A stretch of DNA of 64,000 nucleotides from Paracentrotus lividus. Taxonomy: Eukaryota > Echinodermata > Echinoidea > Camarodonta > Echinidae. Of this stretch, positions 23,611 to 35,935 are shown one piece after another. How positions within the stretch are numbered: position 1 is the stretch's first letter; every line of letters begins with the position of its first letter. The notes beneath the pieces were generated by a model that ran no database searches, was not told the DNA's origin, and saw only the letters and a list, made by a program, of their open reading frames with translations. The stretch lies in the NCBI GenBank assembly GCA_940671915.1, contig CALNVZ010000174.1, positions 25,018,409 through 25,082,408 of the forward strand, read 5' to 3'. A program made the translations under genes and the position numbers.

Positions 23611-26600
23611 AACGTATGAAAATTTGTATAAGGGAAAGCACCCACTGTTCCTTTTGGGGTACATGCATGTAGACCTACATGCATCTTGTGAAACTTACTA
23701 GCTTTCCAATTTAGTGTTCCAGTTTTGTGCAATATATATCTTGAATTAAAAATAATTAGAAACAGTCTCATCATCATAAAACTCCTGCATAATTTCCTCC
23801 CCATCTGTTACACTGAAGACTTGCATGATGAATGAGTCAATATAATTTCCCCCAATCCATCAAGGCTGGCGAGATTGGGATGCCTGGGGTAAATTAGAGG
23901 TGATTTCTTTCCATCTCATCCTCCAAATAATGGATGGTGTGAGAGATATGGGGTGAAGGTCCTAAGACGAGCATCCCAATGGCTACGTGTACATTGTACG
24001 TAGGATCTTGAAGCGCAAGGGTGAAGACATTGGCCATGCCAGCTGTGTCCTTCGTGCCAATCAAAACATTGCACCCATATCAAAGAATTATGTCCCTCGA
24101 CTCCCGATGCCTTTAACAATCTTTGCAACCTGATTTACATAAAATTAGTATTCGGGACTTACATGAATTACACTAATCTCAAGAATGCCATTTATTTTGG
24201 TGTGTTGAATATCAATGTTCTTTCCTCAAAAGTTTGACACTGTTTGTGAACCGACTATGGACATTAACCACCCCCCAAAAAAATAAAAAATAAAATAAAA
24301 AATAAAATTTTTTTTAAAAATTATTAATTTTTAAACTTACCACCCTGGGATTGTTACAAGTTCTTTTCTTGTATTGTTTTTCAAGGACATTCACATCTCC
24401 AATATTGAATTATCAACTATTAGATGATCCCAAAAATGATATTAATCAGTACAATGGTATGGCGTGGTATGGTTTTATTTTCCGTATAAAAATCAAACAT
24501 GATACATGATACAGAATAATAATATGACATAATACAGACTCGGAGGGAAACTCTATTCAGAAACATTAATACAATGGCTCTGTTCTTCCTAGAGGTCTGC
24601 AAGTATCCAAATCCATCAACATGATGAGGGGATCAAATCAGAACAGAATCAATCATCCTTTTTTTTTTAATCTTTAATATCAACGGATGAACATTTGCTT
24701 TTTTAGAATGGGGTCTTCACCAACATTTTGAGGGCTTACTATGCATAAGGGTCCCATGTTTGATCTTCTAAATGTTTTGGGGTCCAGATGCAAAGTTTGG
24801 GTGACCAGGTGAAACAAGCTTGTTGTTGTTTTGTTGTTGTTTTTATATTTTACGGTGCTTATGTCAGTGAACTCTTAATGAATTCTAAATTAATTTTGCT
24901 TTTACATATGTTTGACAGATACATGTAGGGCCTAGATTTGTTTTCATAAAAGACTGCCAATTCTGAGTACCAGTACATAGTACCTCTTTGGAAATACGAA
25001 CAAAACAAGGAGTACTGGATAGAATATGCAAACTACCTCCAATCATATGCCTTCTTTCAAGGGTGGTTGATTAACAATCTTGTATAGTAGGACAGTATTT
25101 ACACAGACAGGGTCTTGCCATGAAATATTCATGAATGGCTGAATGCCTTCCTTTCATACTTGACAAGACCCAAGAGCTTCCAAGGAGCAAGATGTAAGGA
25201 TGGAGAAAGATGCAAGGATGGAGCAAGATGGGAAGCAAGGAGAAAGAGAAAAAAAACCTCACAATCTCAGGGGAGCCCTTACAGTAAATTGACAAGTTGG
25301 TTTCACTGACAAAGAGTTTCAACCACAAATAAGATTTCATATATCTGCCTAATCATAACCAAACTCGCCTGTGGTCTTCAAATTATCTGTTCACACACTT
25401 GACATACTCAATGGGAATCGCAATATAAGATTTATCTGGTATGAACGCAGCCCTCTGAATACAAAAATAAAGTTCATACACTGGTACTGAAATTGACACT
25501 GAAATGCATGAAGTATTGTGTGCAAATTCTGAAACAACCAGGCCACTTGTTTTACTTCTTCAAGAGATCAATAACATGAACAAAGGCAATATTGAAACCA
25601 AGTTTCAAAATGAGATGAGTCTGCAATCATAACATGAAAGAGGTTTCCATCCTTTTACATGTACTTGAATATTGCTCAAAAATCCTGTACCAGTAATTTC
25701 ACCTTTTTTCTTTCTTTTCTTGTTTTTTTTTATATTTTTTTTATATTTTTGTGACTCATGCAATGAAATAAAATCTTTTTTGCTTCATCTATCATATTCT
25801 GAATCCATCATCATTTTATGAAGTCTGTAGTAAATGCTTATAATCAGAAGTAAAGGGCAATTCCTTTCAAATGCAACCAATAATTGGTCAACCCACAAAC
25901 CCACCCCTTGCAGTCATTTCATGGTGCACTGACAATGGAGGTATTGCGTGCTGTCTGTACATCCTATGTCTAATTAAAATAAAGCATTCATCCATCCAAC
26001 TATTCTTTTCAATTAATACAGCTGCATACCTGTACGTACATGTATGTATGTATGTGTATGATTTATGTGAGCCTCTACCACAAGAGATGTTTCTTCAGAC
26101 TACAACGTACCAGTATACAATTTAAACAGTAGGCCTACACATACACATACATGCCGGCCTACATGTAGACACATCTTCAGGATGTGGTTTTAATCTATTA
26201 ATTTTAATATCTAAAGACGTGTACATGTAGGCCCATATCATATCATACTATAAAACTACAAATTTTGGTGCGACAATGTACATGTACAATGTAGGCCAAG
26301 TACACATCCCGTATACATGCACACATTTCTATTTAATTTGTATTTTGTAAAGATCTACATCCCAATTACATCAATTTATGACTAAAACTTGTAAATCCAT
26401 CGGATTATAAATGTTGAGCGTTTCATGCATCCAATTTCCAATTCTGGATGTAAGTCTACAATACATGTTACATTCTCCAAACACAAATGATAATACAGTA
26501 AAGTAGATTGACCCTTCATTCAACCCAAACCTGACCACAAGACTGTTACATGTATGCTTCATGTACTACAAAAGAGAGTTTCCTTGACTACACATCACAC

Positions 26601-28316
26601 CTCAATGCAGCCTCACAAAGATAGATTTACATCTAATTTTCTTGAAAAAGACGCTGAAATGGGTGAATCACGCTGGGATTTGATAGGGACATCTTCCCTC
26701 CTTCATCCCCCATTGAGTGGGACTGAGGAGTAAATTGATGCATAATGACACCAGTCGATTGTGATACACGCACGGCTAGAGGGGGTAGACATTCAGTGTT
26801 GGAGCCATGCAGTATGAGTCAACCAACGACTTCAGCTAGCATACAACAGGTCTTTTCTCTTCCTTGATTTTTAAAGGGATGAGTCATGATATCACAGACA
26901 CTTATTGAATATGCAATGAAGCCTGTAAAGACTTGCTTTAAACTATTACCATGTATAATGTCTCTGGCCCGGCAGTGTTGCATCATTAATTTTTTGCTCT
27001 TTAATATGATATTTTGATCCGTTTTATTCTTGTGGCCGACTCTGCTGCAGCATGATGTAAATGATGCAAAGTAATCACATACATGTACAGACAAAAACTG
27101 AGCAGTTACATGTACATGTACAATGTATGTTATATATATGCAACATAGTACATGTAGGTTTAACATATAGGCCTACATGAATCTCACACTGAATGCAATT
27201 ATCCTTCAATAAAAATGACAAACATGTAGGTGTATAACTTTTCAATGAGAGGATTAATTTGTGATTTTCTTTTTTCATAATCTTATTATATTCAAGTTGA
27301 AAATTTCGTGAGAATGGACTCATGATGGAATTCGCAAAATGTATGGCTCACACAGTATGTGATGTCTGGCCAACTTAATTATTTTAATAATTTTACTTAG
27401 ACCTTTGTAAACAAAAAAAAATATTTAAAAAAAAAAAGCCTTTCTCTCATGCACAATCTGACACATTTCATCTCAGGTACATGTTCATCTTCATTAAGTA
27501 CTCTCTTGTCATTTATGATCCAACTAGATCATAAACTTCAATTTATTACAGATTTTTAAGTGTCCATAAAAACAGACGACTTAAGAATATTTTTTAGGTC
27601 ATTCATGACATTATAACCCCTGATACCTCACTGAATATGGGGGTCATTTAAGGTCATGTATTCGAAAGTGATTCCTGAGTGCATGTAGGTTTATGGATTA
27701 GATGAAAGCCAGACCTGGGGCAATGGCTGCATTACTTATACACTAAAGAGGTTCTTGGTAAAACCATGGACCTACATGTACATGTACACGTACATGTACA
27801 TGGACATATGAACAAGATAGGAAACATCACTCTTGGGGAGCATGTAGGCTTACAATGTATGAACAATGTATTTCCACAAAAGTGCCCTACATCCCACATA
27901 CATGTAGAACAAATTGCCCATAGACTCCGTTAAACAGATAGCTGAGCTGCGAGCGAACTCACAGCAGCGACTCGGAGAGCGCTGACTGGTCAATCGCACA
28001 CATCACGCAGTTGTGGCATGATCACCAAAGGCCGCGTACAAAGTAGCGTGCGACGGTATCGATAGCAATAACGATATCGGGCCACGTTAACTGCACTCGA
28101 GATGGCTTTGGATCGTGATCGGATCGCTTCAGTATCGATCAAAAATTATTGAGATTCGGCAATTTCATGCATATCCACATGACGCTCTGTGTGTGCCTCT
28201 TCAATTGACTTTGTACATGTTGCAACAGATTCTAGAAACACTAACGAACACGATGCGACACCGACGCTATTTCGCAAGATTTTGATGGAAAAACAAGAAG
28301 TAATTGAAATTTGCTT
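23611..28316. other. Intronic DNA with simple repeats
   Basis: No exon is supported except the doubtful frame at 23897-24079. It contains AAAAT-type low complexity at about 24283-24330, a possible reverse-strand retroelement tail at about 24465-24500 (GGTTTTATTTTCCGTATAAA), T-rich sequence at 25690-25760, and many TACATGTA/TAGGCCTA words. Confidence 0.4.
23897..24079 (-). pseudogene. Coding-like frame of 61 codons, function unknown
   Basis: On the minus strand an uninterrupted frame encodes segments such as GTKDTAGMANVFTLALQD and SHTIHYLEDEMERNHL before a TAA. Composition is protein-like and GC is higher than in the neighbours. However, a TGA sits directly upstream and no AG acceptor falls between it and the frame, so it is not a normal exon. 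The opposite strand is also open (KRKGEDIGHASCVLRANQ). It may be a decayed exon, a retrocopy fragment or a conserved non-coding patch. Confidence 0.25.
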
Positions 28317-28318
28317 AC

Positions 28319-28560
28319 CTGTGCGGTATCGGTAAATAAAATAGATCCTCCAAAACTATCTTTCTATAAGAAAGTGGAATTCTATTTTCGATTTTGGTAC
28401 GAGGTGATGGGTAATTGCAAGCTTGTTTTGATTGAAGGTTGTGCAGGGTACAGTGAGGCTTGCACTGCGCATGCTTACTATATTTTCATTCATAAATTTG
28501 CTTGTGATCGTGCCTGGATGACGTCACGTAATAAGCAAAGTTGTGACGACCGCGAGCGGC
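28319..28560 (-). promoter_or_regulatory. Candidate internal promoter and untranslated exon
   Basis: On the minus strand, ACCGCACAG followed by GTAAGC gives a near-perfect splice donor at 28318. Upstream of it, in transcription direction, are GCGCATGC (28467-28474, NRF1-like) and a full CRE, TGACGTCA (28519-28526). The surrounding 27.9-28.6 kb is CpG-richer than the rest of the intron. The only ATG frame in it (from about 28472) stops after about 33 codons, so this would be a 5' UTR exon. It may serve the Pellino gene as an alternative start. The second coding exon contains no in-frame ATG, so a downstream start would be required. Confidence 0.35.
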
Positions 28561-28629
28561 GAACGCTATACTATCTGTTCGTGCAATTGTTCTATGTGCA
28601 TCTACATGTACATGTAGGCCTATACACTT

Positions 28630-28689
28630 AGTTTAAATTACTTAAAATGTACATTCCCAGAGGAATGTACATTTTAAGTAATTTAAACT
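28630..28689. repeat. Perfect 28-bp-arm palindrome
   Basis: AGTTTAAATTACTTAAAATG, then TACATTCC, is followed after a 4-nt loop (CAGA) by its exact reverse complement. This may be a miniature hairpin insertion. It lies about 70 bp from the candidate internal promoter. Confidence 0.75.
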
Positions 28690-28921
28690 GTGTATAATAT
28701 AGGCCTACTGTATTGATTGAAAAAAATGGAGGTATTCCGAACAATTACACTCTTTGTCTACCATACATTTTTTTTTCAAAAATCAACAAATTTAACAAAA
28801 GGCTGAATAATAATCTCTTTGCAACATTACGTATAATATCTACATAATATTAAGTAATATTTCTAAATGGAATGAATGATAGATATATGTAGGCCTATTG
28901 GGGAAATTTTAAATTTTATTT

Positions 28922-29270
28922 AATTTGAATGTTGTGATCACTAATGCTATGGAGATCCTCACATTGGCAATGGGTCCAAAATGTGTGATGTCATACATGT
29001 ACATGAACAACTCTCCCATTTTTTAGTAGACTTAACAAAAAAAAACAAAAAAAAAGATCCTTTGCCAATTATGATATTTTGTAAACCTGTATTACATGTC
29101 CTTCCATGAAATGAATACCAGATCTACTGACATAATTGATGAAAAAGACAATTTAAGTGAAATCATGTAGGACTATGTACAAAAGTAATGGGGAAGTTGC
29201 TGACATCACACATCTTGTGCCCGTTGCCAATGTGAGGATCTCCATAGCGGTAGTGATCATAACATTTAAA
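28922..29270. mobile_element. Palindromic MITE, about 350 bp
   Basis: The left arm, with GATCCTCACATTGGCAA, and the right arm, with TTGCCAATGTGAGGATC, are complementary over about 50 bp, including CTATGGAGATCC. Inner segments (TGTGTGATGTCA and TGACATCACACA) continue the symmetry. There is no coding frame and no clear target duplication. Confidence 0.7.
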
Positions 29271-30753
29271 TGCTCATAACTTTCTTATCATTTATTCAAT
29301 CTTTATCAAACTTTCCTTGATCTGTTTCATTGATTTTTTTTCTATTTTATATCACGTAACTAAAACCAGATTATAAACACCCTTTTGCAGTATTACATGT
29401 ACATGTACATACTTTTTTTACTTACATTGTTTGTATCACTGAAGTAAATTGTACAATAATTTGCAAAAAGGCCAGTTTTAACATGCTCACAGTAGAGACA
29501 AATCATCACCTGTTCTCACTTCAATTAGTAAACAAACCATTGTATCTGCCCTGCTGCAGTATGTACAATGTACCTTGTATGCCAATATTTATGGGTCACA
29601 GTTCAGCAAACTTCATGTTCTTGGTACTATCTTGATCAAAACAAACAAGGTTGAATTTAATGCCTTCGAGGGCTTTAATTGAGCATAAATGTAATATGTT
29701 CCATGTTGCCCAAGAGTTTATGACAACTTTTTAAACATGAACGAAACCAATACAATAGCAGGCACACAGGAGACGCAGTCATAAAACAGGACTCTATATT
29801 ACACAAACACCAAAAATTAAAGACCCAAAGACCCACTGTAATAACACAAATACAAATCATGTAGTGAGCCCTGCCTAAATCTGAACATAACCTTAGCCTA
29901 ATTTATCCTCTAATACTATGTATTAATAGCATCAAAATGATGTTGAAAATAGTTCAATAATTCTGGCGAACTACATGTAGGCCTACATTGTGTACATCGT
30001 AGGATATATGCTTTTCAAGCCAGCCTGCATGGTATTCTAAAACATGAAACTTTCAAAAATACACATTTAGGTGCCAAAATACACTTTGTATGCATGCATG
30101 ATTTAAACTTTTGTGGTACCTTTGACAATAAAGGATATGCCTAAACAGCAAACAAACTTTCATGGGCTGGTTTTCTTCTTTTAGTGTTGGAAAGTAAATG
30201 CATACCAGTACATAAGTTTCACTTGAAACAAAATAAACTTACTTTTTTTTTGTCATACCACACTTAAAATGTGAATTTTTCACCATAGCGGCACAATATT
30301 CAAATCAGTAGTAGTTTCCCATCTGACCTAACCACTTTCCCTGTTGTAATTCCTTGACTTTCTTCCTCCACTGGAGGGTGCCCCCATTACAGATCTAACA
30401 TTACCCCTCCCACAAAAAAAAAAGATCTGTTGGATCTAGGTCAGGCTCAATTATCCATTTTACACATTCCTGTTGACACACTGGTGACTGGAGTTTGAGC
30501 AAATACCCGAAGTAAACAAGAAAAGAGAGTCCAGCCATGTTGAGTCACAGTAACAAAGTGCCCTCCAGCCATTCTATTTAGGAAGTTGGGACTTGTTTGG
30601 TCATTCTTTCTTTTGTTGTAAATACAAAGGCACTTTACATGTAGGCCTACATTCTATTCTATTCTACACACATCCCAATTCATACAATGTAAACACCATG
30701 CTTTCCCATAACCAAGCAAAGGGGATTTTTGTACATTGAAACAAATTGTTGAT
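29271..30753. other. Intronic DNA, no gene seen
   Basis: AT-rich. A short A run lies at about 30414-30422. No splice-bounded frame was found. Confidence 0.5.
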
Positions 30754-31561
30754 TGATGGGCAGTTCCAAGCAAAACAGGACATGACCCCCCAAATTTCAA
30801 ATTCATGGTTCCATGACAAATTTGGTATCATATGACAGCTAAAAGTCAAAATTTTCAATATCTGTGCATGGTTTAGTCTTTTTAGGGCATTTTGGGTTTA
30901 AAAATGGCATTAATATTCAATATTACTAAATTTGTCAAATTTATATCTTTTTTTATTTAAATTTCATGCAAGAGAAATGTACCTAGAAAATGAAAATATA
31001 CTTTGATCATATTTCATTATGAAAGCAGGATATTATAAAAAATAAAGTTTTCACATAATATTTTGCTTCGCAATCTTTGTTACCCATTAGTGAGCACAAA
31101 CATGAAGTTACCTCAAAATGTCACTCCGTAACCACAAAAACACATATTTTTTAAATATTTTTAGAATAATTGGGTTAAATGCAACAAAATTTTATTTCCA
31201 AATCTGGAACACCCATACCTATCAATCACATAAATTTTTTATATTTGAATGGATTTTGTTTGAGAAATATGGCCTCATAAAATGTGTCACTCTGTAACCA
31301 TTATGGTTTAATACGGAGTGACATCCCATTGCATTGCATGTACAATGTACATGTACAATTTGATCAAAGCTCACTCAACACTAGAACTTTTTAAATTCAG
31401 AATTCTTTTAGTGAAGTCCCTAAGAAAGACATCGGGTGTCATGCTTTGAGGATATGAGATCATAAATATGCAAATGAGCCCTTTGTCAGCAATTAATTGC
31501 ACAACTCAGGCATTTGTGTGAGGTCTGATATGAGCTCCTTTGAGGACTTTGCAGCAGATTA

Positions 31562-31866
31562 TTTTGGAAGAAAGTGGATGAGGCTGTGAACTCAATCATT
31601 TGGTTACATGTATACAATTTAAGTAAGTTTAAATAGTAGTTTAAAGAAGACACTGACCTGTACATATAAATAAAAGTAAGACAATGGGTTTGAAAATTAC
31701 CCTACCTTGTGCTATCATATAAAGCATGACAGAATTGAAATTCATCAAGAAGCATTAAAAAAAAAAAATTAGCATAAATTAGCATAAATTATGTATATAA
31801 TTAGGACAAATTGTATACATGTAACCAAATGATTGAGTTCACAGCCTCATCCACTTTCTTCCAAAA
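31562..31866. mobile_element. Nested element with 59-bp perfect terminal inverted repeats
   Basis: Positions 31562-31620 and 31808-31866 are exact reverse complements; the left arm begins TTTTGGAAGAAAGTGGATGA. Perfect identity of 59-bp arms inside an older, diverged element implies recent insertion or gene conversion. No target duplication could be defined. Confidence 0.7.
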
Positions 31867-32029
31867 CAGCCTACAATAATCTTCAGTTCGAGTGAAGGAT
31901 GTGGGCTTATCACGAAGAAGAAGAAGAAGCATAGATTATTTTCTAGTCACAATTTCAAAATTCTATGTAGAAGTTTAGTGAACATCATGGAGCTTTACCA
32001 GATTAGGGAAAAAAAATCTGTCTGTTTTT

Positions 32030-32460
32030 GTTTTTTTTAATATTTGTGAATTTTGAAAAAATTTGCATAAATTAGCATACTTAATGAGTTTCAAAATTCT
32101 GTGTAAAATTTTTGTATCTCCCACCTAGTGCTATCATATAAAGCAAATGGAATTGAAAATGATCGACAAATAAAGGAGAAGAAGCATTTATTTTTATTTT
32201 TTAAGAATTTTGCATAAATTAGCATATATAATGTAGACAATTTTCAAATCAAATTTTCAAAATTCTGTGTAGAAGTTTGGTAAACCTCATGTAGCTCTAC
32301 TAGATGGAAAAAAAAAAATCAAAATCGGTCGACAAATAAAGAAAATCCATTATTTGTGAATTTTGAAAAATGTGCATAAATTAGCATACTTAATGAGTTT
32401 CAAAATTCTGTGTAGAAGTTTTGAATCCCCCACCTAGAGCTATCACACAGAGCAAGCAGA
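32030..32460. repeat. Degenerate tandem block with GCATAAATTAGCATA
   Basis: GTGAATTTTGAAAAA followed by GCATAAATTAGCATACTTAA and CAAAATTCTGTGTA occurs near 32046 and again near 32349. A partial copy near 32210 gives sub-units of roughly 150 bp. Each is followed by text about 'agctctac/tatca' and 'tcgacaaataaag'. It is AT-rich and non-coding. Confidence 0.6.
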
Positions 32461-32969
32461 ATTAAAATTGAAACAATCAAGAGTGTTTTTTTTTTATTTA
32501 GCAAGGGAGACATAGTCCATTTACATTGCCATTGTGTGGATGATGCAGAGGTCACTCCGTAACTGTCACTCCGTAACCGGACATGGGTTCAAGTTTTAAG
32601 TCATAATTAACAAAATATTCAACCAATTTTCTCATGCAAGGCAGCATATTATACCTTGTATAACATAGAATCCAATCAATTACTCAAAATTATGATAGCC
32701 ATTTAAAGTTCACAGAGTTTAAGCAAAATGTTTTTTGCTCAAAAATGCATGTCCATTTTGCGTCACTCCGTAACCATGATTACGAATATTCATATCTCAT
32801 TAATTATGCAGATCACTATAACAAATGTTATCATTTTGAAAAGAGGGTACCATCAGCTATTTTCATGAACCATTTCTTGGTAAATAAAGATTAAAGTATG
32901 GATGATAAATGTGTTTGAATGCTGAAATGTTGCTTCTGAATGTCACTCCGTACTTGGAACTGCCCTGAT

Positions 32970-34495
32970 CTTCAATATTTTTTTATGTACAATGTAAAAA
33001 AAAAAAGAAAAAACAGCACTTTTTTGTTTTGATTTTAATCGTGTTGACGGATCGGGGGGGGGGTTCAAACAATTTGTCTTGTGCAATAAATTGTGAAAAG
33101 TTGGTCATTAAAAGTGTGGATATGAACAACAGTGGAAACAAATGTAATACATGTTTGTACCACCAGCAATATTAAATTTTCACATTTATAAACCTTTTTT
33201 CAAAGTAATTTTTAAATGCAAAGTCGATTGCTACATTTGTACAATGGTTTTACATGTACAGTGGCTATCTCAGGCAAATAATGTCCTGTTTTGGCAAAAA
33301 TAGATCTAGGATTATAAAAGTACCTTCAGTAAGTTTTCAAAATAACTTAACGTTTTGAATTTGTTTCATAATTGTGTCACACATTTTTATTTTTTTTTAC
33401 AAGGAAAATTTAAAAAAAGGTTAAAGCTATCATATAAACTTGCAGTAAAGTTCACAAAATCTGTTCCAGGATTTGTAAGAATCACAAAATTTCATTATCA
33501 ATAGGCATCGGATGAAGCCACTCATAAGATGACATCAATAATAGTATTGATACAATAGTACTTGTAATTGGGACTATGGGTGGCAAATTTTGCAACTTGG
33601 TCCATTAGTTTTTCTCCAAGGTTTTTCTACTTTTTGCAATAGACATTGACTTTAAAGTTTATATTTATGCCCTAATATATTTCTGTGTAAGATCAGAGAA
33701 TACGATTTCAATGAATTTGGTTTCACTGTCATGAAAAAACATTATACCCTCCCCACCCCCCCTCCCCTCTCCCCGATGGTTTGATGTGTGAAAAATCTCC
33801 TCAGGAAGTTGTCATGAAAATATTTGAAATGGATTAAGAATATAATTATATTTCACACTAGAAGTGAGAAATACAACTACAATACAGCAAGAGTAGTGCA
33901 TGAACATCTAAACACCTATCGATATCATAGCAAGAGAAAAATAGATTTTAATAATGGAAAATTAAGTTCACTTTCCAGAAGTCTTCACATTAAATCTCAC
34001 ATCTAAGAGAGTCCAAAGTGCCTTTACACACTCATACTCACAATCAGGTAGGACTGATTAATAATTCATCTGCAGGTGAGGTGTGCACAGCCATGATGCA
34101 AAGTGCCAAAAGAGAATGAAGGATCAACATCCGTGACGTCTTCAAGTATCACAAATTTATAAGCATTTTAATTTGCCGAGCAATCGTGATTCTGGATACC
34201 ACTGTCTACATGTTGTGTGCATTCGTTTCGTCAAAATCATGTTACGAAACCATTAGATCATATGTAAAAAAAAAATTAACTTTAAAACCAAAATGTGGCA
34301 TGAGTATGTAAAGGCACTGGCTGTATGTTTTGTGGGGGCGGTGTACTTTAAAGGGGGTGGTTTGTAATGTGGGGGAAGATTAGCAAGTTGCATTGTTTTA
34401 TAAAGGCTAATAGTAATACTGCTAGTGTGGATGAAGCCTCTTTATCATATTAGGCCATCATCACAGACCGAGCACTAATATTAGTCCAAGGCCTC
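32970..34495. other. Intronic DNA, no gene seen
   Basis: AT-rich with G and C runs near 33055 and 33745. The plus frame at 33824-34006 has no supporting signals. Confidence 0.5.
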
Positions 34496-34497
34496 TA

Positions 34498-35163
34498 CAG
34501 TGCGTCCCAAAAAGAACTACCGGTATACACTTTTTAAATAGCTGCTAAATAGAAAAATATATGATTCTTTGGGGAAAGATATAAGGCTCATATCCTCAAC
34601 TATCATTATGACTCCAAAAATTCCGAAAATAACCCATGCTTCAGTGAGTAATGCCCACTTTTGTAAAGGACATAAAAAATAGTCTGCGCAGGAATTCGCT
34701 ATTCATTTTGCACCTGGTTATGGAACGCCATGAAGGAGTCAAAATTAATGATGGAATCGATCGGCCAACGAAGACAAAAATGAATTGAAGTCAAAGCATA
34801 AATCAATGATATGAAAAGAAATGGTAAAACATAACATTTTCCCATAATATTAATTTCTTTTTCTGACTTTTGGTTTATCTTTGACTCTGTTGGCTGATTT
34901 ATTCCATCGTTAATTTTGACTCATTCATGGCGTTCTATAACCAGGTGCAAAATGAATAGTGAATTCCTGCGCAGGCTAATTTTTGTGTCCTTTACAAAAG
35001 TGGGCATTACTCACTGAAGCATGCGTTATTTTCAGAATTTTTGGTGTCATAATGATAGTTGAGGATATGAATCTTATATACATACAAACCTTTTATCCAA
35101 GAATCTTATATTTTTTATTTGGTAGCCATTTCAAAAGTGTATAGTTCTTTTTGGGACGCACTG
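34498..35163. mobile_element. Family E mariner-like foldback, complete copy (666 bp)
   Basis: The left end CAGTGCGTCCCAAAAAGAAC mirrors the right end GTTCTTTTTGGGACGCACTG. TA flanks both (34496-34497 and 35164-35165). The arms are complementary almost to the centre near 34830, sharing for example GCGCAGGAATTCGCTATTCA. Each arm carries one CTTCAGTGAGTAATG (inverted: CATTACTCACTGAAG). There is no transposase. Confidence 0.85.
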
Positions 35164-35165
35164 TA

Positions 35166-35930
35166 TAGCAGATAATCCCACAAAAAAAAATTAAAAATGC
35201 CAGAACAGTCTCAAATCATTTTCACGGTTTCACGGTTGGTCCTGTTGACAAGCTCCTACTGGAACATCACTCAACTTGTCATGCCTGAAAATAATCTTGA
35301 ACAGCTTACTTTTAACATAAAATAATTTTGAACTTGTGTGGGAAAACAAAACTTGTGGAAAAAGGGGGCAAAACTGGTATACATTCAAATTTGTGTGAAC
35401 TTTTGGCCTCTAATTTACTCTTTTCTTTTTAAGAATGTGGAAATGTGAAAATAATCAATATTTTTACATTTTATGGTAGGCTAGTTCAGCTTATTATGTC
35501 ATAACTTAGTGCAAAAGTGTTCTTCTTTGAAGAGAAAGACTTGAAAAAGGTAATATTTACAGTATTCTCTAAATCCACTTTTCTGCATTGCATCGAGCTC
35601 AATGCGAAGTGTGCCAATTTATGCATTGACATTTGTGAGGCATGCATGTGGGACTTCAATCTCTGAATGGGGGTAGGCCTACCTATCTATCTAGGTCTAG
35701 TCTATTTAGGCCTACTAGGATTAATTTGGAGAGATGAATAAATTACAAGGACTAAAAGTTAAAGCTAGCTACTCTAATCTCTAACTGTGTTAGCTATGGA
35801 TTCAACCTGATGGTTCGTGTAGCATAGTGCAACGCCAACACACGAACCATCACCTGCGGTACTACCGGTACCCAAGGCTTAGCCCAAGGCCAAGCCTCTG
35901 AGCCTCCCCAAAAAACAAAGCCAGGGCAAA
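35166..35930. other. Intron end near the first Pellino exon
   Basis: No gene features besides the flanking donor. A 12-bp stem (GATGGTTCGTGT and ACACGAACCATC, about 35809-35852) with a loop near 18 nt is present; its meaning is unknown. Confidence 0.5.
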
Positions 35931-35935
35931 CTTAC

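Larger units (their letters stand above)
30758..32965. mobile_element. Family B transposon, long copy (2.2 kb) with TGAT target duplication
   Basis: The termini are GGGCAGTTCCAAG (left) and CTTGGAACTGCCC (right), with TGAT directly outside both (30754-30757 and 32966-32969). The motif TGTCACTCCGTAAC or its variants is found at 31119, 31285, 31312 (opposite orientation), 32551, 32564, 32761 and 32941. The last 400 bp matches the short copy at 18645-19381. The extra length holds a nested hairpin element (31562-31866) and a GCATAAATTAGCATA repeat block (32030-32460). No transposase frame was found. Confidence 0.8.
8420..35935 (-). other. Predicted first coding intron of the Pellino gene, 27.5 kb
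   Basis: The donor of the first coding exon (GTAAGT at 35935) and the acceptor at 8420 define this interval. The first exon ends two nucleotides into a codon and the second starts with one, so direct splicing keeps the frame (TT plus A, leucine). Additional small exons inside cannot be excluded. The interior is mostly transposons and simple sequence, listed separately. Confidence 0.5.
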
